A stretch of 64,000 nucleotides of DNA from Nitrosomonadales bacterium (GCA_016234685.1 JACRAT010000036.1:168593-232592), one strand, 5' to 3'. Counted from the first letter of the stretch, positions 52,850-64,000 are shown. Numbers and translations are program-made. Notes: generated from the letters alone by a model not told the origin.

Positions 52850-52868
52850 CGGCAATTAGACAGTTCTA

Positions 52869-53237
52869 TTAAAAGAATAGAACCAGCCCCCAGACTATCG
52901 CCGCATTGATGATGCTCAGCAGAACGGCTGCTGTGGCGATGTCCTTGGCACGTCTGGCTAATGGGTGGATTTCGATGGAAGTGTGATCCACCGCCGCTTC
53001 GATAGCGGAGTTGAACAACTCTGCGATGATCACTAGCAGGACGCAGGCGATCATCAGAGCTTTACCGACAGAGGGGGCAGGAGAAAATAGCGCGACAGGT
53101 ATGGCGATCACGGCCACGAACACCTCCTGACGGAAGGCGTCCTCATGCCGCCAAGCTGCACGCAGGCCGACCATCGCGGTCAGTACTGCGTGCCACACAT
53201 GCTTGATGCCGCGAGGATGCTTGTGGGGAGTTTCCAT
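52869..53237 (-). CDS. dgkA: Diacylglycerol kinase
   Basis: A 122-residue trimeric membrane kinase that recycles diacylglycerol from membrane-derived oligosaccharide and lipid turnover. The signature AELFNSAIEAAVDHTSIE is present, with three membrane segments (about 38-55, 58-75 and 100-120). It converges with ubiA and lies 40 bases after the tpx remnant in the same direction. Confidence 0.95.
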   Translation of the reverse strand: METPHKHPRGIKHVWHAVLTAMVGLRAAWRHEDAFRQEVFVAVIAIPVALFSPAPSVGKALMIACVLLVIIAELFNSAIEAAVDHTSIEIHPLARRAKDIATAAVLLSIINAAIVWGLVLFF

Positions 53238-53276
53238 GACTGCACCTAGGCCAGAACCGACCGCAGCTGATGGGAG

Positions 53277-53799
53277 TTACTTCAACGCGGTCAAGGCAGC
53301 TTCATAATTTGGCTCGTGGGTGATGTCGTCAACCAGTTCGGCATGAAGCACTCGGTCACTCTCGTCCAGTACCAGCACGGCACGAGCGGTCACCCCAGCC
53401 AATACCGTATCTGCGATCTTCACGCGCATAGTTGCGCATGAAGTCACGACCTCGCATCAGCGACAGCGTGGTGACGTTTTCCAGCCCTTCTGCGACGCAG
53501 AAGCGGCTCATGGCGAACGGCAGGTCGGCAGAAATCACCAACACCACAGTGTTATCCAGCTTGCTCGCCGCTTCGTTGAATCTGCGCGTGGAGGTGGCGC
53601 ACACGGCGGTATCCAGACTCGGCACGATGTTCAGCACCTTGCGCTTGCCCGCGAAACTTTGCAGGGAGACATCCTTTAGATCCTTGTCTACCAAAGTAAA
53701 CGCAGGAGCGACCTGCCCCACGACAGGGAAGACCCCGTACAAAGTGACGGGGACGCCGCCGAGTTTAATGGCGATTTTATCTTTACTGTCTTTGGCCAT
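53277..53799 (-). pseudogene. tpx: Thiol peroxidase Tpx, frameshifted near the C-terminus
   Basis: The N-terminal 125 codons are a normal atypical 2-Cys peroxiredoxin: peroxidatic Cys67 in [15 protein letters not shown] and resolving Cys101 in [12 protein letters not shown]. After NYA the frame is lost and reads to a stop at 53356. In the next frame the true ending continues ([21 protein letters not shown], abridged, to [11 protein letters not shown]) and stops at 53277-53279. One extra base within 53421-53430 (a GCGC run) explains it; the total of 523 bases is one more than a multiple of three. Both redox Cys lie before the break. It is either a recent mutation or a sequencing error. Confidence 0.85.
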
Positions 53800-53810
53800 G
53801 CGCTATCTCC

Positions 53811-56660
53811 TTAGAGGTACGACTCAACGGGCGGGCAGCTGCACACCAGATTCTTGTCGCCGTACACATTATCCACCCTTGCCACCGCTGGCCAGAACTT
53901 ATTGTCGCGCACCCAGTCGAGCGGATACGCAGCTTGCTCGCGCGAGTAAGGGCGGCTCCATTCGTTGGCACACACAACCTTAGCGGTATGCGGCGCGTGC
54001 TTGAGGATGTTGTCCTTCTTGTCCACCTTGCCGGAGATGACCGCTTCGACCTCGCCACGGATGGCGATCATCGCGGCGCAGAAGCGATCCAGCTCGGCTT
54101 TCGATTCGCTTTCGGTCGGCTCGACCATCAGCGTATCGACGACCGGGAAGGACGTTGTCGGAGCGTGGAAACCGAAGTCCATCAGGCGCTTGGCGATGTC
54201 GGCCACTTCCACGCCCGCCTTCTTCCACTCGCGGCAGTCGAGGATCATCTCGTGCGCGCAGCGACCATTGCTGCCGCTGTACAGCGTGGCGTAATGATCC
54301 TTCAGCGATTCCTTGATGTAGTTGGCATTGAGGATGGCGATCTTGGTCGCTTCGGTCAGCCCCGTGCCGCCCATCATCTTGATGTAGCCGTAGGAGATCA
54401 GCAGGATCAGCGCGCTGCCGTAAGGTGCGGCGGACACGGCATGGATGCCTTGCGCGCCGCCGACCTTGACCACCGGATGCGACGGCAGAAACGGTGCGAG
54501 ATGCGCCGCCACGCCGATGGGGCCAGCACCCGGCCCGCCGCCGCCGTGCGGGATGGCGAAAGTCTTGTGCAGGTTGAGGTGGCATACGTCCGCGCCGATG
54601 TTGCCGGGGCTGGTGAGGCCGACTTGCGCGTTCATGTTCGCGCCGTCCATGTACACCTGTCCGCCGTTGGCATGGATGATCGTGGTGATGTCCTTGATCG
54701 ACTCCTCGTACACGCCGTGCGTGCTGGGGTAAGTGACCATCAGACAGGACAGCGTGTCCTTGTACTGCTCCGCCTTGGCGCGCAGATCGTCCACGTCGAT
54801 GTTGCCGCGCGCATCGCACCTCACCACCACGATGTTGAGTCCCACCATGGCGGCGCTGGCCGGATTGGTGCCGTGAGCAGAGGACGGGATCAGCACCACG
54901 TTGCGCTGCGCTTCGCCGCGCGAACGGTGGTAGGCCTGAATCACTAGCAGACCGGCATACTCGCCGGATGCGCCGCTGTTCGGCTGGAAGCTCATCTGCG
55001 CGAAGCCGGTGATCTCGGACAGGGCCGCGTTCAGCCCTTCGATCAGCTCCTGATAGCCAGCGGCCTGTTCGACCGGCACGAAGGGGTGCAGGTTGGCGAA
55101 CTCGGGCCAAGTCAGGGCCAGCATCTCGGAAGCAGCGTTGAGCTTCATGGTGCACGAGCCCAGCGAGATCATCGAGTGCGTCAGCGACAGATCTTTGTTC
55201 TCCAAGCGCTTGATGTAACGCATCATCTCGGTTTCGGTGTGATACGCGCTGAACACCGGATGGCTGAGGATGGCGGACTGGCGTGGCGCGAAACGCAACG
55301 GCTGTGCAGCGATCTGAGCGGCGGAGAGGGTCGGCGCTGGCTTGCCCTGCTTTTGCGCGAACACGGCGAGGATGGCGTTCAGGTCGGCCACGGAGGTGGT
55401 CTGGTCGAGCGCGATACCGACGCCGTCGGCAGCGTAACGGAAGTTGATTTGTGCCGCTTCGGCCAGTGCGTGCAGCTTCGCATTGTCGGTGTTGAGCAGC
55501 TTGATGGTGTCAAAGAACGTCCCGTCAGCCAGCTTGTAACCCAGTTTCTTCAGCTCGTCCGCCAGCAAGGCCGTGGCGCGATGCACCTGACCGGCGATGC
55601 CGCGTAGGCCATCCGCACCGTGGTAGACGGCATACATCCCGGCCATGATGGCCAGCAGCGCTTGCGCAGTACAGATGTTGGAAGTCGCCTTTTCGCGGCG
55701 GATGTGTTGTTCGCGGGTTTGCAGCGCCATGCGCAAGGCGGGGTTGCCATCGGCATCTACCGACACGCCGATGATGCGCCCCGGCATCGAGCGCTTGTGC
55801 GCGTCGCGGCAAGCAAAGAACGCAGCGTGCGGGCCGCCGTAGCCCATAGGCACGCCAAAGCGTTGCGTCGAACCCAGCACCACGTCCGCACCCCATTCGC
55901 CCGGCGGCGTGAGCAGCACTAGGCTCAAGATGTCAGCGGCGACCGCCACCGTCATGCCGTTCGCCTTGGCGCGCTGTACGAAGTCGGCGTAGTCATGCAC
56001 CGTACCGTCGGCAGTCGGGTATTGCAGCAGCGCGCCGTAGAGCTTGTCGCCTAGGGTCAACGTCTTGAAATCGCCGATCACCAGCTCGATGCCCAGCGGT
56101 TGCGCGCGCGTCTTCAGTAGTTCGATGGTCTGCGGGAAACACTCATGCGACACGAAGAAACTATTCCTGCCTGCCGCAGCGGCTTCGCGGCTGCGCAAGC
56201 CATGCAACATGGTCATCGCCTCGGCGGCGGCAGAGGCTTCGTCCAGCAGCGAGGCGTTGGCGATCTCCATGCCGGTCAGGTCGCACACCATGGTCTGGAA
56301 ATTCAGCAACGCCTCCAGACGACCTTGCGCGATCTCGGCCTGATACGGCGTGTAAGCGGTGTACCAACCCGGATTCTCCAGCACGTTGCGCTGGATGACG
56401 GCGGGCAGCACCGTGCCATAATAGCCCAAGCCCAGATAACTCTTGTACAACTTGTTCTTCGCCGCGATGCCGCGCAGATGGTCAATGAACGCGTGCTCGG
56501 ACAGGCCTTCCGGCAGATTCAGCGGCTGGCTCAGTCGAATAGCTGCTGGTACGGTCTGGGCTATCAGCGCATCCAGCGACGGCGCAGCGATCTTGTTCAG
56601 CATGGCGTGAACGTCGGCGGCGTTCGAGCCGTTGTGGCGGGTGGTGAAGTGGTCGGTCAT
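53811..56660 (-). CDS. gcvP: Glycine dehydrogenase (decarboxylating), P-protein
   Basis: The P-protein decarboxylates glycine with PLP and passes the aminomethyl group to the lipoyl arm of GcvH. It is the single-chain form (949 residues): N-terminal half with [24 protein letters not shown] sequence, C-terminal half with the PLP-lysine motif [19 protein letters not shown]. It is the last gene of gcvT-gcvH-gcvP. The gap to gcvH contains a long inverted repeat. Confidence 0.98.
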   Translation of the reverse strand: MTDHFTTRHNGSNAADVHAMLNKIAAPSLDALIAQTVPAAIRLSQPLNLPEGLSEHAFIDHLRGIAAKNKLYKSYLGLGYYGTVLPAVIQRNVLENPGWYTAYTPYQAEIAQGRLEALLNFQTMVCDLTGMEIANASLLDEASAAAEAMTMLHGLRSREAAAAGRNSFFVSHECFPQTIELLKTRAQPLGIELVIGDFKTLTLGDKLYGALLQYPTADGTVHDYADFVQRAKANGMTVAVAADILSLVLLTPPGEWGADVVLGSTQRFGVPMGYGGPHAAFFACRDAHKRSMPGRIIGVSVDADGNPALRMALQTREQHIRREKATSNICTAQALLAIMAGMYAVYHGADGLRGIAGQVHRATALLADELKKLGYKLADGTFFDTIKLLNTDNAKLHALAEAAQINFRYAADGVGIALDQTTSVADLNAILAVFAQKQGKPAPTLSAAQIAAQPLRFAPRQSAILSHPVFSAYHTETEMMRYIKRLENKDLSLTHSMISLGSCTMKLNAASEMLALTWPEFANLHPFVPVEQAAGYQELIEGLNAALSEITGFAQMSFQPNSGASGEYAGLLVIQAYHRSRGEAQRNVVLIPSSAHGTNPASAAMVGLNIVVVRCDARGNIDVDDLRAKAEQYKDTLSCLMVTYPSTHGVYEESIKDITTIIHANGGQVYMDGANMNAQVGLTSPGNIGADVCHLNLHKTFAIPHGGGGPGAGPIGVAAHLAPFLPSHPVVKVGGAQGIHAVSAAPYGSALILLISYGYIKMMGGTGLTEATKIAILNANYIKESLKDHYATLYSGSNGRCAHEMILDCREWKKAGVEVADIAKRLMDFGFHAPTTSFPVVDTLMVEPTESESKAELDRFCAAMIAIRGEVEAVISGKVDKKDNILKHAPHTAKVVCANEWSRPYSREQAAYPLDWVRDNKFWPAVARVDNVYGDKNLVCSCPPVESYL

Positions 56661-56693
56661 TTAGAAACTCTCTGGGACTAGGGGGAAGAACGC

Positions 56694-56798
56694 ATGGGGA
56701 AGGGGGAAGCGTCCGCACCTGCGGTGCTCAAAGGGGAAGGGTAAAACCTCAGGGTTGCTTCTACCCTTGAGCACCGTAGGTGCGATCCCTTCCCCCTT
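56694..56798. repeat. Long imperfect inverted repeat in the gcvH-gcvP gap
   Basis: Arms near 56714-56735 and 56764-56784 pair over 21 bases with one mismatch and one bulge (CGCACCT.CGGTGCTCAA.GGG). Outer G/A-rich and C/T-rich arms and an inner AAGGGTA/TACCCTT pairing extend it to about 105 bases, almost the whole gap. It may be a small mobile-type palindrome or an RNA processing/attenuation hairpin between gcvH and gcvP. Confidence 0.6.
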
Positions 56799-56813
56799 TA
56801 TCATTCCCCGCCT

Positions 56814-57203
56814 TTAGTGTGCTTCGCTATCGACGTGCGTCTGATACGCCGCAGCGTCCATCAGGCCGTCCAGATCGGCAACATTGGCAGGCTGCACGCG
56901 GAAGATCCATGCACCGTAAGGGTCGCTGTTGATGTTCTCGGGCGAGCCATCCAAGTCGCCGTTCGTCGCGACCACGTCACCCGCGATCGGTGCGTACACA
57001 TCGGCAGCGGCCTTGACCGACTCCACCACGGCGCATTCTTCAGCCGCCGCCAGCGTACGGCCGACCGCAGGCGCTTCGACGAACACCATGTCGCCCAGCA
57101 GCTCTTGCGCGTGTTGGGTGATACCGACGCTCACCGTGCCGTCGGCTTCGAGGCGAGCCCATTCGTGGGATGGGGTGTATTTCAGATTGGTTGGATTGCT
57201 CAT
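56814..57203 (-). CDS. gcvH: Glycine cleavage system H protein
   Basis: A 129-residue lipoyl carrier that shuttles the aminomethyl group between P, T and L proteins. The lipoyl-lysine motif is in [21 protein letters not shown], with [26 protein letters not shown] (abridged) before it. Length is normal. Confidence 0.98.
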   Translation of the reverse strand: MSNPTNLKYTPSHEWARLEADGTVSVGITQHAQELLGDMVFVEAPAVGRTLAAAEECAVVESVKAAADVYAPIAGDVVATNGDLDGSPENINSDPYGAWIFRVQPANVADLDGLMDAAAYQTHVDSEAH

Positions 57204-57283
57204 TTTTATCTCCAGTTGATAGTCGTTAGACGGTAGTCGCTAGTTGGCTTTGTCGCTGCGCGGTTTTAACTGACCGCTAACGA

Positions 57284-58375
57284 CTAAAGACCAACGACGG
57301 CCTTTCCATTGCGCGCGAACGGGTACTTCACCACCTTTGCCGCCAGCATCTTATCGCGGATCACCACGTGTACGGCGTCGCCGAGCTGCACGCCGTTCGG
57401 TACGCGCGCCAATGCGATGGACTTCTCCAGCGTGGGGGAGAAGGTGCCGCTGGTGATCTCGCCGTCACCCAAGGCAGTGACCACTTTCTGGTGGCCGCGC
57501 AGCACGCCGCGATCCAGCAACACCAGACCGACCAGCTTCTTGGTCGGCGGGTTCGCCAGCAGGGCAACTTTGCCGATGAAGTCACGCTCGCTCTTGAGGT
57601 CGACCGTCCAGGCCAGACCGGATTCCAGCGGGCCGACGGTCTCGTCCATGTCCTGACCGTACAGGTTCATGCCCGCTTCCAGACGCAGTGTGTCGCGCGC
57701 GCCCAAACCGATGGGCTTCACGCCGACCTTGCTCAGCGCGTACCAGAACGCCTCCACTTGGGGCTTGGGCAGCATCACCTCGAAACCGTCTTCGCCAGTG
57801 TAACCGGTGCGCGCTACGAAGTAGTCGCCGCAATCGGCGGCTTGGAAGTTGACCAAGCCCTCGGTCGCCGCCTTGGTCTGCGGTAGCACTTCCCACACCT
57901 TGGCGCGGGCGTTCGGCCCTTGAATAGCAACCATTGCCAGATCGTCGCGCGAGGTGATGGTGAGCTGCGGCGCGTGTTGCGCAGCTTGCTCCTTCATCCA
58001 CGCGATGTCCTTGTCTGCCGTGCCCGCGTTGACCACGATGCGGAACCATTGCTCGGTCATAAAGTAGATGATGAGGTCGTCGATCACGCCGCCTTCGGGG
58101 CGCAGCATGGCGGAATACAGCGCCTTGCCGGGCAGGGTGATCTTATCGGCGTTGTTCGCCAGCAGGTAACGCAGGAAGGCGCGCACGCCGTCGCCTTTGG
58201 CATCGACGACGCGCATGTGACACACGTCGAACATGCCGACGTCATTACGCACCTGATGGTGTTCTTCGATCTGCGAACCGTAGTTGACCGGCATGTCCCA
58301 GCCGCCGAAATCCACCATCTTGGCGCCCATGGCGCGGTGGGCTGCATTGAGGGGAGTCGTCTTGAGCGTCATCAT
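57284..58375 (-). CDS. gcvT: Aminomethyltransferase (glycine cleavage T protein)
   Basis: GcvT moves the one-carbon unit to tetrahydrofolate and releases ammonia. The 363-residue protein begins [32 protein letters not shown] (abridged) and has the folate-binding Asp region and [14 protein letters not shown] second ATG one codon in is equally possible. It is the first gene of the operon and follows a tandem glycine riboswitch. The last bases of gcvT and the gap to gcvH contain an AGTCGNTA-type inverted repeat (57220-57229 with 57277-57286). Confidence 0.98.
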   Translation of the reverse strand: MMTLKTTPLNAAHRAMGAKMVDFGGWDMPVNYGSQIEEHHQVRNDVGMFDVCHMRVVDAKGDGVRAFLRYLLANNADKITLPGKALYSAMLRPEGGVIDDLIIYFMTEQWFRIVVNAGTADKDIAWMKEQAAQHAPQLTITSRDDLAMVAIQGPNARAKVWEVLPQTKAATEGLVNFQAADCGDYFVARTGYTGEDGFEVMLPKPQVEAFWYALSKVGVKPIGLGARDTLRLEAGMNLYGQDMDETVGPLESGLAWTVDLKSERDFIGKVALLANPPTKKLVGLVLLDRGVLRGHQKVVTALGDGEITSGTFSPTLEKSIALARVPNGVQLGDAVHVVIRDKMLAAKVVKYPFARNGKAVVGL

Positions 58376-58391
58376 TTTCTTTCCGTGAATG

Positions 58392-58423
58392 AAAAAAGGC
58401 GCAGCACGAAATCGTGCTGCGCC
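58392..58423 (-). terminator. Riboswitch expression-platform terminator before gcvT
   Basis: A 12-bp perfect stem (58398-58409 with 58412-58423) is followed on the reverse strand by six U (58392-58397), 16 bases before the gcvT ATG. It sits directly 3' of the glycine aptamers, so glycine binding most likely prevents this terminator. Confidence 0.9.
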
Positions 58424-58615
58424 CCATCTGTCCTTGGTACCTGAGAGATTGCAGTTGATGCTGCGTGCCCCTTCGGTGGTCAGGAATGAGTCGCTAACGA
58501 CTGATCCAGACTCTCTCCAGATTTGCCTGAAAATACGGTTCTTGAGCCTGAGCGGTTACGGGTGTTACGCCTTCGGCGGCGCTTCGGTTTTATCCGGGAG
58601 CGCGCTCTCCCAATA
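58424..58615 (-). ncRNA. Tandem glycine riboswitch
   Basis: On the reverse strand two glycine aptamers follow each other. Aptamer 1 (about 58525-58612) has GGGAGAGCGC, CGCCGAAGGCGTAA and CGCTCAGGCTC. Aptamer 2 (about 58424-58519) has GGAGAGAGTCTGG, CACCGAAGGGG and CTCTCAGGTACCAAGGACAGATGG. These are the conserved core elements of the class. A terminator hairpin follows. It controls gcvT-gcvH-gcvP in response to glycine. Confidence 0.93.
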
Positions 58616-58726
58616 TCTCTAAACGGCGGGCGGGACTATACCGGAAGCGTTGCTTGGCGACAACTTGCTGCGGGCTAAGTGCGCGGGAAAATTCTCAGGA
58701 TTCTGGTTGGCTAGGGACGGCGCGAC

Positions 58727-58732
58727 TATAAT
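58727..58732 (+). promoter_or_regulatory. Probable -10 element of the D,D-carboxypeptidase gene
   Basis: A perfect TATAAT followed by GCG, 34 bases before the ATG at 58767. The -35 candidates (TTGGCT at 58707, spacing 14) are poor. The rest of the 58621-58766 stretch shows nothing else. Confidence 0.5.
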
Positions 58733-58766
58733 GCGTCGCTCACGATCTTGCCTATCCCAGCCCACC

Positions 58767-59900
58767 ATGAGAGTTTTGCTGTCCATCCTGCTTTTGCTAT
58801 GTTTTCCCGTGCAAGCTGCTCTGCTTGCACCAGTCCCCGCGTTGACCTTGGATGCCAAGGCGTATCTGCTTTACGACTTTAGCGGCAACCAGATATTACT
58901 CAATCAGAACGGCCATGAGCGCATGGAGCCAGCTTCGCTGACCAAGCTGATGACGGCCTATCTGATTTTTTCTGCCATCAATCAGAACAAGCTCGCGCTG
59001 ACGCAGGCCGTCACCCCATCGGCTGGCGCTATTCTCCCGCAGGGCGAGGAGTCGCGCATGTTTTTGGAGACGATCAAGCCGGTGACGATAGCCGAGTTGT
59101 TGCGTGGATTGATCGTGCAGTCCGGCAATGATGCAGCCCGAGTGTTGGCCGAGACCTTGGATGGCAGTGAGGCGCTCTTCGCCGAGCGGATGAACAAAGA
59201 GGCGGCGCGTCTTGGCATGAAGAACACGCATTTCGTGAACGCTACCGGGATGCCGCAGGCCCAGCATTACTCCAGCGCATATGACATGGCGATCCTAGCG
59301 GGCGCTATCGTGCGCGACTTTCCCGACCATTACCCGCTCTACAGCATCCGCGAGTTTCAGTACAACTCCATCACTCAGCCGAATCGCAACCGCCTGCTGT
59401 GGATGGATCCCTTCGTTGATGGACTGAAGACGGGGCACACCAACAGTGCTGGGTTCTGCTTGGTCGCCTCTGCCAAGCGTGGCCAGCGTCGGTTGATCTC
59501 GGTGGTGCTAGGTACGAACTCGGATGTTTTGCGTGCGACCGAGAGCCAGAAATTGCTCAACTACGGTTTCCAGTTCTTCGATAGCGTGCCGCTTTACGCT
59601 AAGGATCAAGCCGTTAGCAGCATCCGTATCTGGAAGGGAACGGAAAAGATGCTGCCTGTCGGCTTCCGTCAAGACACGGCGATCTCGATCCCGCACGGGC
59701 AGCAGGCTGAGTTGAAGGCCGTGGTCGAAACTGCCCATCCGCTCATTGCGCCGATCAGCGTCGGGCAGCGCGTCGGTACACTCAAGCTCACGCTGAGCGG
59801 CAAGCCTTACATGGAGTATCCACTCGTCGCCTTGGAACCCGTCGCACTAGCCAATGTGTTTTCGCGCGGATGGGATAGCATCCGCCTGCTTTTCCAATAG
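58767..59900 (+). CDS. dacC: D-alanyl-D-alanine carboxypeptidase (PBP5/6 family)
   Basis: A periplasmic low-molecular-mass penicillin-binding protein that trims the terminal D-Ala of peptidoglycan stem peptides. From the ATG at 58767 it is 377 residues with a signal peptide (MRVLLSILLLLCFPVQAALL). Serine-peptidase motifs are all there: SLTKLMTAY (SxxK), QSGNDAARV (SxN) and GLKTGHTNSAG (KTG). The C-terminal domain and amphipathic anchor follow. The upstream extension of the frame to 58650 covers the promoter and is not used. The D-amino-acid transaminase gene follows by 10 bases. Confidence 0.95.
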   Translation: MRVLLSILLLLCFPVQAALLAPVPALTLDAKAYLLYDFSGNQILLNQNGHERMEPASLTKLMTAYLIFSAINQNKLALTQAVTPSAGAILPQGEESRMFLETIKPVTIAELLRGLIVQSGNDAARVLAETLDGSEALFAERMNKEAARLGMKNTHFVNATGMPQAQHYSSAYDMAILAGAIVRDFPDHYPLYSIREFQYNSITQPNRNRLLWMDPFVDGLKTGHTNSAGFCLVASAKRGQRRLISVVLGTNSDVLRATESQKLLNYGFQFFDSVPLYAKDQAVSSIRIWKGTEKMLPVGFRQDTAISIPHGQQAELKAVVETAHPLIAPISVGQRVGTLKLTLSGKPYMEYPLVALEPVALANVFSRGWDSIRLLFQ

Positions 59901-59910
59901 GGAGCGCAAC

Positions 59911-60768
59911 ATGACCGTGTATCTGAACGGGCGATTCATACCCATCGAAGAAGCCCTCATCCCGGTGCTGGATCGCGGCTTCATCTTTGGCGATGGTGTC
60001 TATGAGGTGCTCCCGGTTTATTCGCGCAACGTTTTCCGGTTGGCCGAACATCTCCAGCGGCTGCAACACAGTCTGGATGCCATCCGCTTGCCCAACCCCT
60101 ACCGCGACGAACAATGGGCCGAGATCGTCAGCGAACTGGTCGCGCGCAACGAGGGCGAGGATCAATACCTCTACCTGCACATCACGCGCGGTGTGGCGAA
60201 GCGAGACCATGCCTTCCCCGTTCCGCCAGTTGCAGCTACGGTCTTTTTGATGAGTAGTCCCCTGCTCCATCCGCCTGCAGAATCGCTGGCGACGGGTGTC
60301 AGCGCTATCTCGGCGGTGGACAATCGCTGGCTGCGCTGCGATATCAAGGCCATCTCGCTGCTGCCCAATGTCCTGTTGCGCCAGATGGCGGCTGACGCCG
60401 GTTGCGCCGAAACTATCATGCTGCGCGAAAACGCCTTCCTCACCGAGGGCTCGGCCAGCAATATCTTCATCGTCAAGAACGGCACGCTCCTCGCTCCACC
60501 CAAAGATCATCTGATGCTGCCTGGCATCACTTACGACGTGGTGCTGGAAATTGCCGCCGCCAACGGCATCCCTAGCGAGATCCGCCGCATCAGCGCTGCC
60601 GAAATCTTCGCTGCGGACGAGATACTGATGACTTCATCCACCCGAGAGATCCTCGCTATCACCCAAGTGGATGGGCAAATCATCGGCAACGGCAAGCCCG
60701 GTGCGATGTTCACCCAGCTCTACGCTCTGTACCAAACCTACAAACGGGAAGTGATGCGGAGTGCTTGA
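59911..60768 (+). CDS. dat: D-amino-acid aminotransferase (class IV)
   Basis: A 285-residue PLP enzyme of fold type IV that interconverts D-alanine and D-glutamate for cell-wall synthesis. N-terminal VYLNGRFIPIEEALIPVLDRGFIFGDGVYEVLPVY (abridged), the PLP lysine in RCDIKAISLLPNVL and TEGSASNIFIVKNG are family features. GGGAGCG precedes the ATG at 59911. Linked to the carboxypeptidase gene, consistent with a peptidoglycan operon. In many betaproteobacteria a DUF493 gene and lipB-lipA follow; they are absent here. Confidence 0.93.
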   Translation: MTVYLNGRFIPIEEALIPVLDRGFIFGDGVYEVLPVYSRNVFRLAEHLQRLQHSLDAIRLPNPYRDEQWAEIVSELVARNEGEDQYLYLHITRGVAKRDHAFPVPPVAATVFLMSSPLLHPPAESLATGVSAISAVDNRWLRCDIKAISLLPNVLLRQMAADAGCAETIMLRENAFLTEGSASNIFIVKNGTLLAPPKDHLMLPGITYDVVLEIAAANGIPSEIRRISAAEIFAADEILMTSSTREILAITQVDGQIIGNGKPGAMFTQLYALYQTYKREVMRSA

Positions 60769-60769
60769 C

Positions 60770-61026
60770 TCAAGGTCGAGTAGCTAGCTCTAGGTTGGAA
60801 ATCCACGCGAGTGCGTACTCACGCGACTTACCGCACATCTCCTGAGAAGGCTGTAGTCCCACACAGAACGCAGGACGTTCTGGCAAGCCGAATACCCGGC
60901 AACGCGCTTCCGCATCAAGCTGCACGCAACGCACCCCGGCTGGCTTACCGTGCGGCATCCCCGGCAAGGGAGAGGTGATTGAAGGTGCGATGCAGCAGGC
61001 GGCGCAGCCTGTGCGGCATTCCATCA

Positions 61027-61027
<1 letters not shown>
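60770..61027 (-). CDS. Small cysteine-cluster protein (YkgJ-like Fe/Zn-S family)
   Basis: An 85-residue protein with six cysteines, four in the N-terminal CRTGCAACCI block and others in VRCVQLD, ARCRVFG, AFCVGL and EMCGKS. This is the YkgJ-type CxxCxxCC pattern, probably metal binding. Function unknown. Its ATG overlaps the thiC stop by one base, so it is likely to be expressed from the thiC leader under the TPP riboswitch. Confidence 0.75.
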
Positions 61028-62931
<1,904 letters not shown>

Positions 62932-62936
62932 CTAGG

Positions 62937-63035
62937 CTGACGCTTCCCTACGACGGCATTACCCGTACAGGTTCAAAGGGTGTTTCTCACTTCGCGACAC
63001 GACTCAGGCGAAGACCCCCACGCAAGCGTGGCAAG
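62937..63035 (-). ncRNA. TPP riboswitch (thi box) of thiC
   Basis: On the reverse strand the leader has the conserved TPP aptamer parts: GTCTTCGCCTGAG-type 5' side, GTGAGAAACACCCTTTGAACCTG and GGGTAATGCCGTCGTAGGGAAG. The core is very close to the known thi box (CTGAGA, ACCCTTGAACCTGATCTGGATAATGCC). It lies about 40 bases before the thiC ATG; control is probably at translation or by an unpictured terminator. Confidence 0.93.
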
Positions 63036-63082
63036 GTACTGTAAAGGCGATGCAAAAGCAAGCTCACCGGGCAAGGTTCGCA

Positions 63083-63111
63083 TTGAGCAAGGGCGTGGTG
63101 CTTGCTATACT
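63083..63111 (+). promoter_or_regulatory. Sigma-70-type promoter of the PCMT-family gene
   Basis: TTGAGC (63083-63088), 17 bases, TATACT (63106-63111), 43 bases before the ATG at 63155. It overlaps the upstream end of the thiC leader on the opposite strand, so the two divergent units share this region. Confidence 0.6.
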
Positions 63112-63154
63112 CCGTCGCTCGATAAAGCGGCATAGATCCGCAGGGGACAGGGAG

Positions 63155-63805
63155 ATGAGCGACATGGAGCTGGCACGATTCAATATGGTGGAACAGCAGA
63201 TCCGGCCTTGGGATGTGCTGGATGCTCGGGTGCTGGACTTGCTGAAGAAACTCAAGCGCGAACAGTTCGTCCCCGCTGAGAAACAGGCGCTGGCATTCAT
63301 GGACTTGGATGTGCCCCTTGGCTACGGCGAGAGCATGTGGCAACCCAAAATCGAGGCGCGCGTGTTGCAGGCTTTGCGACTGAAGCCGACCGAGAGCGTT
63401 CTGGAAGTGGGTACGGGCAGCGGATACCTGACGGCGATGCTCGCCTACTCGGCCGGGCATGTCACTAGTATCGAAATCGTGCCGGAATTGAGCGTCATCG
63501 CGGCCTACAACCTCGCCGGTCATTATCTGGAGAACCTTCACCTCGAAGTGGGCGACGCAGCCCAAGGCTGGGAAGGCAAGTACGATGTGATCGTCCTGAC
63601 GGGCTCTGTGCCAGAGTTGCCCAAGGCGTTCCTTGATGCTCTGAATGTCGGCGGACGGTTGTTCGCTATCGTTGGCGATGCGCCGCTCATGCTGGCCAAG
63701 CTGATCACCTGCGTCGCACCGGGTGCTTATGAAAGCACCACCCTGTTTGAGGCTTGCGTCGCACCTTTGCAAAACGTCAAACAGCCGGAACGCTTCACCT
63801 TCTAA
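63155..63805 (+). CDS. pcm: Protein-L-isoaspartate O-methyltransferase family protein
   Basis: A 216-residue SAM-dependent methyltransferase that in the typical case repairs isoaspartate residues. SAM motif I is VLEVGTGSGYLTAMLA, and the PCMT N-terminus MVEQQIRPWDVLDARVLDLL with VPLGYGESMWQPKIEARVLQ (abridged) is clear. GGGAG precedes the ATG at 63155; the frame extends to 63050 without similarity. In several betaproteobacteria this gene leads into tolC-waaA; here it leads to a sugar-nucleotide gene. Confidence 0.9.
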   Translation: MSDMELARFNMVEQQIRPWDVLDARVLDLLKKLKREQFVPAEKQALAFMDLDVPLGYGESMWQPKIEARVLQALRLKPTESVLEVGTGSGYLTAMLAYSAGHVTSIEIVPELSVIAAYNLAGHYLENLHLEVGDAAQGWEGKYDVIVLTGSVPELPKAFLDALNVGGRLFAIVGDAPLMLAKLITCVAPGAYESTTLFEACVAPLQNVKQPERFTF

Positions 63806-63823
63806 CCTTTCCTTACCCAGTAA

Positions 63824-64000
<177 letters not shown>

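Overview
The window reads as chromosomal DNA of a betaproteobacterium. The closest fit is probably the Nitrosomonadales/Gallionellaceae side, but that is inferred from gene content and GC-rich codon use, not from any search. Nearly all of it is core metabolism and information processing. No prophage, insertion sequence, CRISPR array, rRNA or tRNA gene was recognised. Most DNA is visibly GC-rich. The replication-gene block, about 42.7-50 kb (end of mfd, serB, gyrB, dnaN, dnaA, ridA, start of recG), is clearly more AT-rich.

Left part (1-13 kb): the 3' end of argH; a DUF4124 protein with ntrB-ntrC (nitrogen control); a 1292-residue FAD/Fe-S oxidoreductase fusion; phoB-phoR behind a Pho-box-like site; a sodium:solute symporter with a His-rich tail; a lone PstS; and an AhpC-type peroxiredoxin. 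13-24 kb is cofactor territory: a short-chain dehydrogenase, a CDP-deoxyglucoseen-reductase-like flavoprotein, thiD, a thiE that runs in frame into hemL, engB, hemB, and the reverse-strand cluster hemC-hemD-hemX-hemY. Between engB and hemB the reverse strand carries a sigma-E-like promoter and a structured region ending in a terminator, which together look like an undescribed small RNA.

24-39 kb: ppc, two DUF2145 paralogues flanking a small Ala-rich secreted protein, a monohaem cytochrome c, groES-groEL under a sigma-32 promoter plus a CIRCE operator, a PfkB-family kinase, a glycine-zipper lipoprotein, a fructosamine-kinase-like protein, a two-gene RND efflux system, and apaH. 39-52.9 kb is the origin neighbourhood: mfd, serB, then gyrB, dnaN and dnaA on the reverse strand, then ridA, recG, ubiC and ubiA on the forward strand. 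A perfect DnaA box lies upstream of dnaA and a parS-like 16-mer lies between gyrB and dnaN.

52.9-64 kb: dgkA; a tpx gene broken by a one-base frameshift; the glycine cleavage operon gcvT-gcvH-gcvP behind a tandem glycine riboswitch with terminator; a D-Ala-D-Ala carboxypeptidase and D-amino-acid aminotransferase pair; a Cys-cluster protein; thiC behind a TPP riboswitch; a PCMT-family methyltransferase; and the 5' end of gmd, probably the start of a surface-polysaccharide locus.

The strongest leads for something undescribed are the sigma-E-like small-RNA candidate between engB and hemB, a similar CU-rich reverse-strand element between argH and ntrC, the ThiE-HemL continuous reading frame, and the DUF2145 pair, which shows a His-then-Cys motif order like permuted NlpC/P60 enzymes.
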